64,000 nucleotides of DNA from Chrysopilus asiliformis (Eukaryota > Arthropoda > Insecta > Diptera > Rhagionidae), in assembly GCA_964034945.1 (NCBI GenBank), contig OZ035961.1:61182084-61246083 (forward strand). Reading direction: 5' to 3'. Of the stretch, positions 10,473-21,563 are shown piece by piece (the first letter of the stretch is position 1; every line of letters starts with the position of its first letter). The translations under genes were made by a program, and so were the position numbers. The notes under the pieces were generated by a model. It worked only from the letters and a program-made list of their open reading frames with translations, was not told the DNA's origin and did not search any database.

Positions 10473-11669
10473 TGTGCAAAATAAAAAATTAACATTTTGT
10501 GCACATCCAGTGATACGGACAAACTCGGGAAGAAAAACAGACAAAAGTGAAAAGAAAAATGAAAATATTACAAATAGACAAAGTGAGATTTGGTAAAAAA
10601 TAAACAATTTTACATGTTGTAATTAGCCGACGGGAAATTTTTTATGAAAATCAACATGTTAAGTGAGGAAACGATGAAGTTGAAATAAAAATGTCATACT
10701 ATAACAAAGAAGAATTAGATAAATTATTCGACGAATTAAACAACGCGCACTAACGGTGGAGAAGTACGAACGGTGAACGCGTACCAACGAGAAAAAATTT
10801 AACATAAAAATCAATAATAAAAAGTGCGAACGATGAACGCGCACCTACGGTGGACAAAAGTGCGATCGGTGAACGCGCACCAACGTGGAAGTATAATTAA
10901 CAACCAGTTAAAGCAGCCAACAATAAACAGCAAACAACAATCAACAGGAACAACAACAGCAACAGAAGCAGGCACAACAACAAATTAAATAATAAAAATA
11001 ATAACAATTTTTTTTTTGAACGATAATATACAAAATAATTAACAAAGAAGTGTGAAAATGAAGTAAGTCCAAGGTAGGACCATTTTATATTAAAAAATAT
11101 TTTTTAGAGATAAGATTATTTCAAATAAAAGAATAAGAGTATAGGAATATATTAGTATATAAAAGTAAAATAGTTTTCTTGTTTTCTCCCGAAAAATAAA
11201 ATAATAAATTAAATAGTAAAAGTCGCGAAGTAAATTCTCAACGCGTTCCACGTAAGAAAAATAAGCTTCCTTCCTTTCTAAGAATTTTTTTTTTACTGAA
11301 TATAAAGTCAATACATTTAATATATTTGATGAAAATTGATACTAAAAATATGTGGAATATTGGTTCTCTTTAAATTTTAACCCACGATTTTGGTTTTTAA
11401 GACCATACAGAAAAAATCTACGACAAAATTTTAATTTTATAGGAATTTGCGTCCTAGGAAACCCCCATTAAATATGAGGAATTTTGGTTCTATTCCTAAT
11501 AACAAAATTTTTGAAATTGTAATACGGAATTGTTAAAAATTTCGAAATAAAATTTGTTTTCTACTGCATTTTATGTGGAAAAGTATTAAAAATGAAATAC
11601 GATAATTGAACAATCTGGCAAGATAAAATTTTTTTTTATATATATAGAGAAATTTCGAATTAAAGTAAA
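10473..11669 (+). other. Untranslated leader of the Gypsy element
   Basis: No long frame. Between about 10740 and 10890 a motif like 'aagtgcgatcggtgaacgcg' followed by 'cacc' recurs three times with changes, then 'caacaacagcaacag' repeats. Such leaders in related elements hold packaging or translation signals; here that is only inferred. Confidence 0.4.
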
Positions 11670-13034
11670 ATGAACATGGATTCCTACACGGAAGAATATG
11701 CTACAGCATATGCAAGTCCAATTTATGTTGTACCTAGAGGTAACAGAAATAATACCAATTTTGGAACAAAGCAACGATGGCGAAAGGGAAGTAATTTCCA
11801 AAACAGTAATCATACAAATCGAGAACGTCGATATGATTCGAATCAATCTTACCATAAACAGATAAAATGTAGTTTTTGTCAGCGCCAAGGCCATAAGAGA
11901 CACCAGTGTTGGTATTTAAACTCTTCATCGCAACAACCTCTAACGCCCCGAATTGAGGCGACAGAAGATGAATATTGTGAATTCTGCCAAAGGCTAGATC
12001 ACAATATTAATGATTGTGTCTCCAGAATGAAGTGGCAGACAAATCAAAACACTAAAATGGATCCCGTTAAAGATATTGTGGATTTCATAACCAAAACATT
12101 ACCGCCGTTTTCTGGTGAACCTAGTCCTACACGGAAAAATGAGGTTCAACGGCATTTACAAATAGCAAAAAGCTATTATGAAACAATAAATGCCAATGAC
12201 AAAATAACCTTCTTAAAGTTTTTGCCTATGCTAGCTTTAAAAGGGGAAGCTGCTCAAAGGGCCCAAACAATTTTCTTCAATACATTTGAAGATTATGAAA
12301 AATGGTTGATTCAACTATATCTTCCGTACAAACAACCGATGGATTTGTGCGATGAACTAAGGACAATTAAACAAAAACCTGTAGGAAATATTAATAACAA
12401 AAATAATAAATTTTACTTGGAACAAAAAATCCACCATGTTTCGTGTATCCCTGAAAATAAAACTATTCCCCCGAAGCGATACTATGATACCTTTTGGGTT
12501 TTTAAACATAATGAGAATAGTACCGAATCAAAAGAAACGGAAAAGATTGTAACTGTCAGAAATTTATTAATACAAACAAATAAAACGACAAATAAAGAAC
12601 AATTGAATCATTCAAAATCAAAAAATTCTGATTATAAGAATCAGGTAGGAAAATTACCTATTTTTACTGATACTATAACAAATACTACTGAGACGCCAAC
12701 AGATAGTAGTACAATTAAGAATTTAAAAGAAGAATATTATCGAAAGGGAAAAACTATTGAAAATTTATCCAAAGAAAATAAGTCATTACCCGTTCATTCT
12801 ATTAAACGTGATTTGTATGAAATATCTTCCAAATCAGAGAGGGGAGATTCATTTATGGTTGAAGAAACACAACCTAGCAATGAATATAATCCAACGAATT
12901 CTGAAGGTGGCCCTGTGGGGAATGATTGCTTCGTAAAACTTGATGAATTGGAAGTAGAAAATACAAATTCCGATACAATAAATAAATCAATTAAACAGTC
13001 AGTAGTCCCTGAGATGACAAAGAAAACTGAATAA
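11670..13034 (+). CDS. Gag-like protein with zinc knuckles before the capsid-like domain
   Basis: 454 residues. Two perfect CX2CX4HX4C knuckles lie at residues 67-80 (CSFCQRQGHKRHQC) and 103-116 (CEFCQRLDHNINDC). A capsid-like segment follows at about 130-235 (DFITKTLPPFSG ... FEDYEKWLIQLYLPYKQP). In ordinary Gag proteins the knuckles follow the capsid domain, so the order here is reversed. The C-terminal half is Asn/Thr/Lys-rich and contains the first of three related modules (PIFTDTITNTTETPTDSS). ATG at 11670 has a clear upstream stop region. It probably binds the element RNA and forms particles, as in the family. Confidence 0.6.
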   Translation: MNMDSYTEEYATAYASPIYVVPRGNRNNTNFGTKQRWRKGSNFQNSNHTNRERRYDSNQSYHKQIKCSFCQRQGHKRHQCWYLNSSSQQPLTPRIEATEDEYCEFCQRLDHNINDCVSRMKWQTNQNTKMDPVKDIVDFITKTLPPFSGEPSPTRKNEVQRHLQIAKSYYETINANDKITFLKFLPMLALKGEAAQRAQTIFFNTFEDYEKWLIQLYLPYKQPMDLCDELRTIKQKPVGNINNKNNKFYLEQKIHHVSCIPENKTIPPKRYYDTFWVFKHNENSTESKETEKIVTVRNLLIQTNKTTNKEQLNHSKSKNSDYKNQVGKLPIFTDTITNTTETPTDSSTIKNLKEEYYRKGKTIENLSKENKSLPVHSIKRDLYEISSKSERGDSFMVEETQPSNEYNPTNSEGGPVGNDCFVKLDELEVENTNSDTINKSIKQSVVPEMTKKTE

Positions 13035-13241
13035 AAAAACGAAAAAATTATAAGTTCGGATAGAAAAATTGATTCTATGATGTTACAAAGGTTGTCAATT
13101 TTTTCTATAATGATCTTCAATCACATAGCTAAAACAAGAAGAACTTAACAAAAGGAAGATCAGTTAAAAAGGATAATTAAACAGACTACCGAAACACTTA
13201 AAACATTCTTTCTAGGTTCAAGACTAGATAATAAAGAAAAT

Positions 13242-14243
13242 ATGTGTAAAAAGGGAATTTCTGAGCTAAACGCTAAAAATGAAATTAATTCATTAAGAAA
13301 TGAAGTTTTGAAAGACCAACCTTCAAAATCAAATTCTGGTCATAAGAATCTGATAGGAAAACCACCTATTTTACTTGATTCTATGATGAGTATTACTGAG
13401 ACTCCGAGAGAAAGTAATACCAAAATTAAGAATTTTGATATAACTGAATGTTGCTCCGAAAATGCTGAAAAAACTAATGAAAAAAATAATTCATGGGAAA
13501 ATTTCCGTTCAAAAGATATTCAAGATAATGAAGATTCAAATAATTCTGGTCATAAGAATCGGATAGGAACACCACCTATTTTAATTGATTCTATGATGGA
13601 TACTACTGAAACTCCGAGAGAAAGTAGTACAAATAAGAATATAGATGAATTTTATCTGGATGGGAAAATTTTTGAAAATTTATTTGACGAAACAGGATCT
13701 GGTATGGAAAAAATTAAGAACAAAGAATTGGAAAAGGCAAGTTATGAAGTCGTAAACAAGGTCAAACAAGTGAAGAAAGAGAATTTTAATGGAAAAAATA
13801 ATTTACAAGGGAGTAATTATGAAAAAGGAACAAGAGGAATTAAAGAAAAAGTGAAACGAGAAGTTACAGGGGAAATTGATAGTATGGAACTAGCCCCTAG
13901 AAGCGAAACGATTATACCAATTAAAGTCATTGGTGAAGGAGATATCATTTTCCATCGAAAGGAAATTAAAGGAGGTATCCAAGTAGCCAATTGTCTAACA
14001 AGAATTGATGAAAATCGCGCTAGGGCGAATGTAATAAACACTAACGAATATGAAGAAAAGTTAAGTAAAATTCAAGGAATGCCGGCAAAAGAAAATGAAA
14101 TAAATGATATAAAAGTTGAGAAAAGTAATGGAAAAAAGAATGTTGCAACGATAAGGAAGGAAAACAGTTATGACAAGAGAAGTCAAGAAATTATAAGTGG
14201 ATTAAAGCTAATCAAAGCTATAATGAGGAAAAAGAAAATTTAA
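13242..14243 (+). CDS. Gypsy polyprotein remnant with repeated module and pre-RT linker
   Basis: 333 residues. Two modules of the form GKPPILLDSMM..TETPRESN and GTPPILIDSMM..TETPRESS (about residues 36-60 and 109-130) are related to one in the upstream gene. Residues about 215-275 (MELAPRSETIIPIKV ... GGIQVANCLTRIDENRA ... INTNE) match the linker between protease and reverse transcriptase in Gypsy polyproteins. No protease active site is visible. The stop overlaps the next ATG (taATG at 14242-14245). It is probably a decayed pol segment kept open. Confidence 0.5.
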   Translation: MCKKGISELNAKNEINSLRNEVLKDQPSKSNSGHKNLIGKPPILLDSMMSITETPRESNTKIKNFDITECCSENAEKTNEKNNSWENFRSKDIQDNEDSNNSGHKNRIGTPPILIDSMMDTTETPRESSTNKNIDEFYLDGKIFENLFDETGSGMEKIKNKELEKASYEVVNKVKQVKKENFNGKNNLQGSNYEKGTRGIKEKVKREVTGEIDSMELAPRSETIIPIKVIGEGDIIFHRKEIKGGIQVANCLTRIDENRARANVINTNEYEEKLSKIQGMPAKENEINDIKVEKSNGKKNVATIRKENSYDKRSQEIISGLKLIKAIMRKKKI

Positions 14244-14548
14244 TGGACCTTTGTTTAAAAAACAACAAATTAACCTATACAAGTGCTAGTACGTTCAAAA
14301 TACCTATTAAAGTTGACCACCGATTAATAAATCGAAAAGAAAGATATAAAGTTGGAAACGAAATTCAAGAAATTACAGAAACAATGGCAAAAGAAAGAGT
14401 AAAGAAACAAATTAAAAAGGAAAATAATAAAAGAATACAGAAAGAACGATATAAAGTTGAATATGAAATTGAAGAAATTAAAGAATTAAGGAAAATTCAG
14501 AATAGAGAAAAATTAAAGAAACAGAGTGAAAAGGATTATAAAAAGTAG
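14243..14548 (+). pseudogene. Decayed start of reverse transcriptase region
   Basis: 101 residues. NNKLTYTSASTFKIPIKVDH followed by a RY...EIQEI segment resembles the stretch just before the RT core in Gypsy Pol (KLTxT...IPIK.D...RYP...EIxxQ). After that it degrades into Lys/Glu-rich repeats (RYKVGNEIQEI and RYKVEYEIEEI are two copies). No FxxLD or YxDD motif follows. A small Lys-rich frame continues at 14611-14796. Confidence 0.45.
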
Positions 14549-14610
14549 AAAAAAAAGAAATTGGAAACGAAACCGAAATCAAGGAACCAAGGGAAACAAA
14601 GAGTAACCAT

Positions 14611-14796
14611 ATGTTAAAAAATGAAAATATAAATATATTAAAGAAAACACAATTGATATTACAGCAAATTTTTTTTAAACAAATATTAAAAGAAAAAGAA
14701 AAGAAGAAAAATAATGTTAAGGAAACAATAATAAAAATTTTATTAGACGCAAGTAATAAAATTTATACTGATTTAACAAGAAAAATATTTTATTAA
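14611..14796 (+). pseudogene. Short Lys/Ile-rich frame, possible pol debris
   Basis: 61 residues of low complexity (KKTQLILQQIFFKQILKEKEKKK). It follows the decayed pol segment and shares its Lys-rich bias. No domain is recognised. It may be a chance frame in A-rich DNA. Confidence 0.2.
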
Positions 14797-14966
14797 TTCT
14801 AATCCAGGAAAATAATAATAAAATTGTTATTAGGAAAAAAGTAATAAAATTTTATATTTCATCCTATTATACTAAAGGCGCTTATTTCAAATTGTTTTTC
14901 TTAAATAAGTCGACCCCGCTCCCACTTCTCCCCTCACCTACAAGCTTATTTTAAAAATAATAAAAA

Positions 14967-15045
14967 TTGCGGCACATAGGATTCGAACCAGGGACCAATA
15001 GCTTGCACCCCAACAGACATAGCGATTGAGCCACTCACAATTCTG
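14967..15045 (-). other. tRNA-like module inside Gypsy element
   Basis: Minus strand: A-box-like 'gtggctcaatcgc' (15022-15034), B-box 'tggttcgaatcct' (14978-14990), then 'gccgcaatttttattattttt'-like T runs. Spacing between the boxes (about 32 bp) fits a tRNA or SINE head. No stable acceptor stem is seen. Confidence 0.5.
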
Positions 15046-15221
15046 GCATTAGTTGTTTAAATGTATTATAGGTGCAACAAATTAAGCAAACTTTGATCGA
15101 AATCATGAATTCAAAAAAGTGTTTGACGTATTTATATATTCAAAAAATATTATGTTTGACGGGTAAATCAACAGAGTTTTTTAAACGTATTTTCGTCACC
15201 GAATTTTTGAGTGATTGAATA

Positions 15222-15300
15222 GTGTAGCGTGGAAAAGATTAGCTCCGAGTAAATGTTTCTGTGGGTTCAACTCCTCCTGTGGGATTATTTTTTTTTTTAA
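15222..15300 (+). other. tRNA-like module inside Gypsy element
   Basis: Plus strand: 'tagcgtggaaaag' then 'gattagctccgag', B-box 'gggttcaactcc' (15263-15274), then a run of ten or more T from about 15289. The T run would terminate RNA polymerase III. Confidence 0.45.
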
Positions 15301-15610
15301 TTTTTGATTTTATTGTTTAAATGTTATTCATATATTATAATAACCTTATAGGTTTTAAGGCTTGTGTTCAAAATTTGAGAAGTACTCAACCGATTTGGAC
15401 GAAGTTTTTAAGGGCAGACCAACTGCAACACGGGGACTATGGCCTAATTGCAGATTTTTCAGTCCCATGACAAAATTTGTTTGTTTAAATGATTTTTAGA
15501 GGTTTTTCTTTGTGGTAAATTTGATTTTTGTGAAGCTTTATCGAGTTTTGAATATATTCATATATTATTTTTTTTTTGTTAAACATCAAATGATCTGAAA
15601 TGATCCAATA

Positions 15611-16871
15611 CAGGAAAACCTGTTTTAGCCAGACTCGCACAGAACCAAGAAATTTGTCCGGCTTCTGGCTTATACAGATTTCTGGCTTATACAGGTTGGA
15701 GTAAAAAACACGGGTTTTTATTTTGTTTTACGATAATGTAACTATATACAAAACTATGCGATGAAACCTCGTAGTGTAATTTTTTGAATTTGTGCATTAC
15801 TTTTGAGCCTAAAAATGTCCCAGTTCTTGAACAATGATCCGGTTTATAAAAAAAAATGTTTCTTCGACATACATGTGACAATAAAAAGTAGGAAGATTTC
15901 GAATTGATTTCAATTAGAGACGAGAGATGAAAAATACTCCCAATAAAACTGTTGTCTGACGTTTTTATGAAAGAAATTTTTCCTCTAAACTATGTCTTCC
16001 TTCTCCTTGCTGAAACAAGATCTACTTGAAGCGTCTTTTTATAACATAAGTTAATAACTTTGTGCAAGATTTTATGCATTTTCAAAACTTGCGGATATGG
16101 TTTTTAGCATAAACTATTGCTGTGGGTTTGAATAACCCTTCCGGAGCTTGGAAACGAACAAAATCATTTTACATTGATTTTTCTGTTAAAATTTTGATAG
16201 AACTCCAATTAGAATTCAAACTATAGATTTATTTTGGTCTTTAGAACCTTTTTGGCTCAAAATATTTTTCAAAAAATTCTAAAATCTTTTTTATTTGTAT
16301 GGGGGAGGGGAGAGCAAATATTCCGATTTACCCACTGACTAGGGCAAATCAAATTTTTATGTCATGCTAAACACACTACTGTAACTAATTTTTTGATCGG
16401 GCGATTTGTTCTATGCTTTAGAAATCTGTGGTCACAAGGAAAAACCGCTTAAGTCGAGTTATGTAGTTTTAAAGGTTGGTGCATATTTGAATTCTCCTTA
16501 TCCAGTTCTATATTCTGTCAAAATTTGGTTTTGATGCTGTACCCCTATGAGGAATGGTAGAGCAAAAACCATATAACCTAAGTCAGTTTTGCTTGCAAAA
16601 AAAAATAATCAAAACTTTAAACCCAAATTACTCAAAACACGCTTTTTCGACTTAAGCAGTTTTTCCTTGTGACCACAGAAATGGTCTACTAACTCTAAAA
16701 ACATTTTTATATAGAAAAAAGTTTCCGGCTTATACACCGCGGGTTCGCGTTAAGCAGGTTCCAGCTTATCCAAATTCATGGAAAACCACTTCAAAATCAC
16801 GGGACTTGAAAACTGTTCGGCTTAGGTAGGTTTCCGGCTTATACAGGGCCCGGCTTATACAGGTTTAACTG
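15611..16871. mobile_element. pogo/Tigger-like remnant with TA duplication
   Basis: The ends are 'caggaaaacctgttttagcc' and, inverted, 'cagttaaacctgtataagcc', flanked by 'ta' (15609-15610, 16872-16873). 'ggcttatacag' words repeat near both ends. The 1.26 kb interior has no transposase frame and carries another MITE. Confidence 0.6.
16427..16677. mobile_element. Palindromic MITE inside the pogo remnant
   Basis: Inverted ends 'tgtggtcacaaggaaaaacc' plus 'gcttaagtcga' on the left, with the complement on the right (one mismatch seen). Flanks share 'gaaat'. It is 251 bp with no gene. Family not identified. Confidence 0.6.
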
Positions 16872-17085
16872 TATCTAAAAAATCTAAGGAATGGTCCATT
16901 CGATGTGAAAAATAATAAATTTGATTTCATAATTTTACTCAAATAAACTTACATAAGTTTTAATGAAATGAAGTTTTTCATTAAAACTTATGTAAATAAC
17001 TTAGTTTTTCAATACTCTGCCGTTGTTGGAAATTTAACTTTAATGATTAATTATAAGCGCAAATTTTGACAAAGCTATTATTATA

Positions 17086-17215
17086 TTGTATTTTCCCATT
17101 CGACCTGCGTTTTCCATGACCATCAACAAATCTCAAGGCCAGACATTTGACAAAGTAGGGATTGTGTTGTACGAGCCCGTTTTCTCCCACGGGCAAATAT
17201 ACGTTGTCCTCTCAG
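17086..17215 (+). pseudogene. Helitron helicase C-terminal fragment (Pif1-like)
   Basis: The frame reads FPIRPAFSMTINKSQGQTFD, then KVGIVLYEPVFSHGQIYVVLS, matching helicase motifs V and VI of Helitron Rep/Hel proteins (AxTINKSQGQTxxxV ... FxHGQLYVALSRV). The terminal SR is replaced at a GT that begins 'ggtaattt', and a 'ttttcccag' acceptor-like site lies at about 17316-17325, so an intron is possible. No Rep domain is nearby. Confidence 0.7.
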
Positions 17216-17443
17216 GTAATTTATTTGTGTCAATAGCTAGAATTTTGTTGTTTTTAATTTCAACTTTTCTTATGTCTAAAAAGGTCTTGAAAATTGAAAT
17301 AAAATATAGAAATGCTTTTCCCAGGGAGATTTACTAATCATGCCAATCGCGAATATCTAAATATGTGTGAATGTGTATAAAAATGTGTGGATGTTGGAGT
17401 TATAGAATTAAAAATACAATAATTTATACAATTAAAAAAGGTA

Positions 17444-17715
17444 CACTCAGAAAAATGTCCAGGTCAACTTTTTGTCAGGTTAACTCTGACCTTACAGAGG
17501 TTTCTGTAAGCCAGCTAGCGGTCAGAGTTAACCTATCTAAGGTCAACTCGTGCAGCTCCCAATGCCCTACTTCACCTGCTGGTGGCTTAATTTCAGAATT
17601 TCTCCGACCACAGGTCAACTCAGTTTTACTTTCCCTCATGCAGGCGAACGCGCACCTGCCCGAGGCCAATTACGCCGTATGTAGGTCGTCGAGTTAGCCT
17701 CCATTTTTCTGAGTG
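17444..17715. mobile_element. TA-flanked MITE
   Basis: 'cactcagaaaaatg' at 17444 and its complement ending at 17715, with 'ta' on both sides. The 272 bp are less AT-rich than the neighbours and contain repeated 'aggtcaact' and 'gttaac' words. The 108-codon frame across it reads through the termini and is not a gene. Confidence 0.65.
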
Positions 17716-17996
17716 TATGGCACAGTAAAATTGTATACATTTTTTTGAAGTCATACTTTTTTTATTAAAGTAAATAACCCGATTGATACATTATTTAAAA
17801 AAAACTCATGTTAATGGTGAATATAGGGCCTAACTAGTCTCTACGAGGCTTACTATTACCTCATTGTGTCACACAATATGTACGTCGATCAAAGTTTAAA
17901 GACAACCGACTATGTTAGAATAGAACAGATTGTGTAAAAAATTACAACTAAAATACGAAAAACTTAAATATGGTGAAATTTTAAGGTGAAACTAGC

Positions 17997-19427
17997 TTGG
18001 CCTCAGCTTGGCCCCAGATTGACCAAATAGTGGCGCTTTTAATGCGAAACTAGCCTCTACGAGGCCTGCTCTAAAGTTAGCATGTCACAAACCGTTGTTT
18101 GGAGAAAAAGTAGTAAGTGCTAGAAGACCGCAAAAGATTTACCTCTATCTTCGGTAATACAGTCACTTTGCCCAATAATTTTGTATGAACTGAAACTCAG
18201 TGACTGCAAAATACAGTGGAGGCCCAATATATCGACCTACATATATAATGTTCAGCCCGTACGTTAAATCGGGTTCGTTATAACGAAATGCGCATTAAAG
18301 ATCAACATACAGCCATGTTCAAAAGTGTTAGGCACCATTTCAAAATCAATTTTTTCCTGTTTACGTGTTATTATATACACAGTGAAACAATGTGATTTTA
18401 AGAATATCAAAATTTATTTATCTGACTAATATTACGTGGGCCCACCCCTAGCCCTTATTACAGCAGCGAGTCTTTTCGGCATTGTCGCTACAAGCCTATT
18501 TTCGTGTCGTCACTTATAAAATCCCATTCCTCCTGAATAGCCCTTTTCAGGGTATCTTCTAATGTTATTTCTGTGTTTCCGGATATTTTTCTTCAAAATA
18601 CTCCACAAATGCTCTATCAAAATCTATGATTTCTTTGTAAAAAATGGGGGTGGCTAACACTTTTGAACATGGCTGTATGTTTTTATGAACATTATCATAA
18701 TGAGATTTTAGATTGAGGTAAATTTTAATACGATTTATTCTTAAGTGGGATAATGCTTTAATGTGTGTATAAGCGTTACAAATCCCACTTAAACTGATTA
18801 CATTACCTTAAAAGTTTAATTTTTCGCGACGGTTTCACGTATAACACACATTATTTACGTAACAAATAATTTTTCGTTATATAGAATAACAAAATTTTTC
18901 GTCTTTCACTATAGAGATGCTAATAATAATAATAATAATATAATAATAATACGTAATAATAATTCGAAACTGCTGTTCGCTATACTGGACGTTAGTTATA
19001 TAGGTATACAATATAGTGGACGCCCGGAAGGGAAATTTTTTCTTCGCGGGTAAAAATATCTGTAACGGTTCTCGAAATATTTGAAAAAATTGTTCACATA
19101 AGATATTTCAGTAAATTCAATCAAACGAAAAACTTAAATATTGACCAATTTTAAAATAAAACTAGCTTGGCCTGAGCTTGGCCAAACAGTGGGCTTTTAG
19201 TACGAAACTAGCGTCTACGAGTGATAACCTACCATAGAGTTATCACGTTACAAACTATTTTTTGGGAGAAACACACTAAGTGCTGGCGAAATCTTTTGCG
19301 GTCTTCTAGCACTTACTACTTTTTCTCCAAACAACGGTTTGTGACATGCTAACTTTAGAGCAGGCCTCGTAGAGGCTAGTTTCGCATTAAAAGCGCCACT
19401 ATTTGGTCAATCTGGGGCCAAGCTTAA
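17997..19427. mobile_element. Element with about 140 bp inverted arms
   Basis: The left arm 17997-18141 ('cttggcctcagcttggcccc ... agaccgcaaaagattt' by landmarks) is repeated inverted at 19289-19427. A diverged direct copy of the arm lies at 19155-19282. The interior holds a Tc1 fragment, a '(taa)n' run near 18935 and pogo-like 'cagtggaggccc' at 18214. No transposase of its own is visible. Confidence 0.5.
18310..18675 (-). mobile_element. Tc1-like element, internally deleted
   Basis: Ends 'cagccatgttcaaaagtgtt' and complement, flanked by 'ta' (18308-18309, 18676-18677). Minus-strand sequence between about 18600 and 18430 still encodes the C-terminal end of a Tc1 transposase with breaks: EHLWSILKKNIRK, then ATMPKRLAAVIRARGG. 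The catalytic aspartates are deleted. Confidence 0.75.
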
Positions 19428-20545
19428 ATAAGGAAATATAAAAAAAAACTTACTTTAAAAAAAAGGGGAAATATTTTACTCTAATGATTAAATAAAAGTT
19501 TGGATACAAAAGTATAATAAAAGATTATTGGTAAAAAAAAAACAAACAAAACTGAATCCACAAATAAAAAACAAAAATTTATACAAATAAATACATTGAA
19601 ATGAAGATATTTAAAAATAACGAAACTGACAATAATGAAACAAATCTTCCCATGTATCCGAATTTGCAACATTTAGAAAAAGAGTTGGATTCTGGTAGTC
19701 CAACCCCGACATTAAAATTTGCCAAACCTAAATTATTTACTTAAAAAAAAAACAAAGGAGTGGAAAATTTTTTACCTGATACCTTTCAATGATAAATATA
19801 AACGGATAACTAATTAACAAATTATTTACTACTAAGGTAAAAATGACAGGAAGCAATAAATTAATAAAATACCATTGGAAAAGAATTTCTTTCAGGTAAT
19901 AACTAATGAATTTTATTAAGGTTATTACACTTTATCCAAAATTACAAAATATTAAAAACAATACAGAATTACTAGATTCAGAAAGTAGTAAAAAAAAAAC
20001 CCAGGAAAGGGTCAAATGATAAAAATATTGTTTAATTAAAACCTTTGAAGAAAAAATTCTTAGTCGTAGTGCCACAATAATAAGAAATTTTTTTTCTTTT
20101 GAAAAATATATTCATAAAAATAAAGCCCTCATAAAAAGAAATCTAAGAATTTAAAAAAAAAAATTTAAAGAGACGAAAAATGTTCTTACAATAATGACTT
20201 TTTGTTAAATTAAATTTAAGAATAAAAAAAAAAAAGAACTACATAATATTCAACTTAGTTAACTTGTAAACAACATAATTTTTTTTAATAATACATATAA
20301 TTTTTTTTTAAATTATAAGTTTTTACAAATACATACAAACAAATACATTAAAATAAAAATTTTATAGCATTAAGTTCAATAAAAATAGAATTTTAAATAA
20401 TAATAAGGTAAAAATCAAGAGAATAACAATTTTTTTGTAAAATAGATAAGAAAATATTATGCTGAAGATTTTTTTAAATCAATTATACATGTCAAAAAAC
20501 AAAACAAACAAAAATCGGTTCACGGAAATTTATAAATTAAAACCT
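19428..20545 (+). other. AT-rich 3' interior of the Gypsy element
   Basis: Extremely A-rich with many stops. One small frame (19601-19744) is listed separately. No env-like membrane protein or integrase is seen. The segment ends abruptly at the truncated 3' LTR. Confidence 0.35.
19601..19744 (+). CDS. Small hypothetical protein in Gypsy 3' interior
   Basis: 47 residues starting MKIFKNNETDNNETNLPMYP and ending in KLFT. It stands out because its surroundings are full of stops and its codons are more balanced. It may be the tail of a lost longer gene. No family is recognised. Confidence 0.2.
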   Translation: MKIFKNNETDNNETNLPMYPNLQHLEKELDSGSPTPTLKFAKPKLFT

Positions 20546-21563
20546 AGAAAAACATTAAGGATCACAAGTGTTTTACATAAACAAATTCTCTTACATGTAA
20601 AACGTAACCAAGGTTTTGTAATAAAAGACATCCTTTTTCATTTTTTTTGGATAATAAAATTGCTTAAACCGTTCAAGCAATAAAAAAGATATTTTCGTAT
20701 GCATGCATACAAAACAGCCTAAAAACACAAGTAGGCTGGGCAAATAGCCAAACACAAGCATCCTTACAAACAATCTATAAGGAGGCTGGGAAAAAACATT
20801 TACGATCATTCAAAGATCGTATTTTTTCTAACCAATAGAATCAATTTTCCTATTTTCAAATAAGGAAACATTGAAAGTAGGATGGGCAAATATCCCCTAC
20901 TAGTTTCCAACTGAGATGGAATTCACTAGGAAACCAAGGATTGGAAAGGAAAAGAAAGAGGATCGAAAGGATTTTTTGATCCTATAAAAACGACCTGTTT
21001 GATAAGATTAAGACAGTTACAGTAGAGTTGCAGTTGAAGTTTGGTCTGCGACCTCGAGTCGCGACCTAAGAGTTACAGGACAGTAGAGTTGAAGTTTGGT
21101 CCGCGACCTCGAGTCGCGACCTAACAGTAACAGTTACAGTTACAGTTAGAGTTGAGTTGAGTTTTGGTAAGCGACCTAGAGTCGCGACCTGAAATAGAAA
21201 AATACGCGACCTAAAAAAGAATTGTTGGTCTGCGACCTAGAGTTGCGACTTTTTGAAACCAAAATCGTAAAATTCTTTAAAATATTAAAAAAGTTAGAAA
21301 ATTGCTTTTATTAAACTTAAACAAAATAGTTATTTAAATAAATTCAAATTCAAATAAATTTACGAGACACGTATTGCAAAAAATTGCAATAAGCCTAAAA
21401 GAAAAAAAACAAGTAAACTTTAAAAATTGAAATAAAAATTATAAAAAACTTACAGCGTAAAAACAAATAAGCTAAATTAAGTGATAATAAAAATAAATAC
21501 AATTTTGAATAAAAACAAAGAATTTTATTTTATGTCTTCTTTTTTCTAATAAAAACCACGACA
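20546..21563 (+). repeat. Truncated 3' LTR of the 12.4 kb Gypsy element
   Basis: It lacks the first roughly 260 bp of the 5' LTR, beginning at 'cctagaaaaacattaagg', but keeps the CA terminus at 21563 followed by the 'atag' duplication. It carries an additional 'gcgacctcgagtcgcgacct' unit (about 21049-21121) relative to the left LTR. Confidence 0.8.

Larger units (their letters stand above)
9181..21563 (+). mobile_element. 12.4 kb Gypsy (17.6-like) retrotransposon, pol largely lost
   Basis: Flanked by 'atag' at 9177-9180 and 21564-21567; the uninterrupted host sequence is visible inverted near 31755-31760. It has an LTR at each end, a tRNA-Ser-type primer site, a gag-like gene with two CCHC knuckles, and a fragment of the linker that precedes reverse transcriptase. 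No RT, RNase H or integrase motif remains. The interior from about 14.8 to 19.4 kb is occupied by pogo, Helitron, Tc1 and MITE pieces. Some of the 3' interior and the first 0.26 kb of the 3' LTR are missing. Confidence 0.75.

Noticed and set aside
17371..17697. 108-codon plus frame
   Set aside because: It reads through the left end of a TA-flanked MITE and its palindromic interior.
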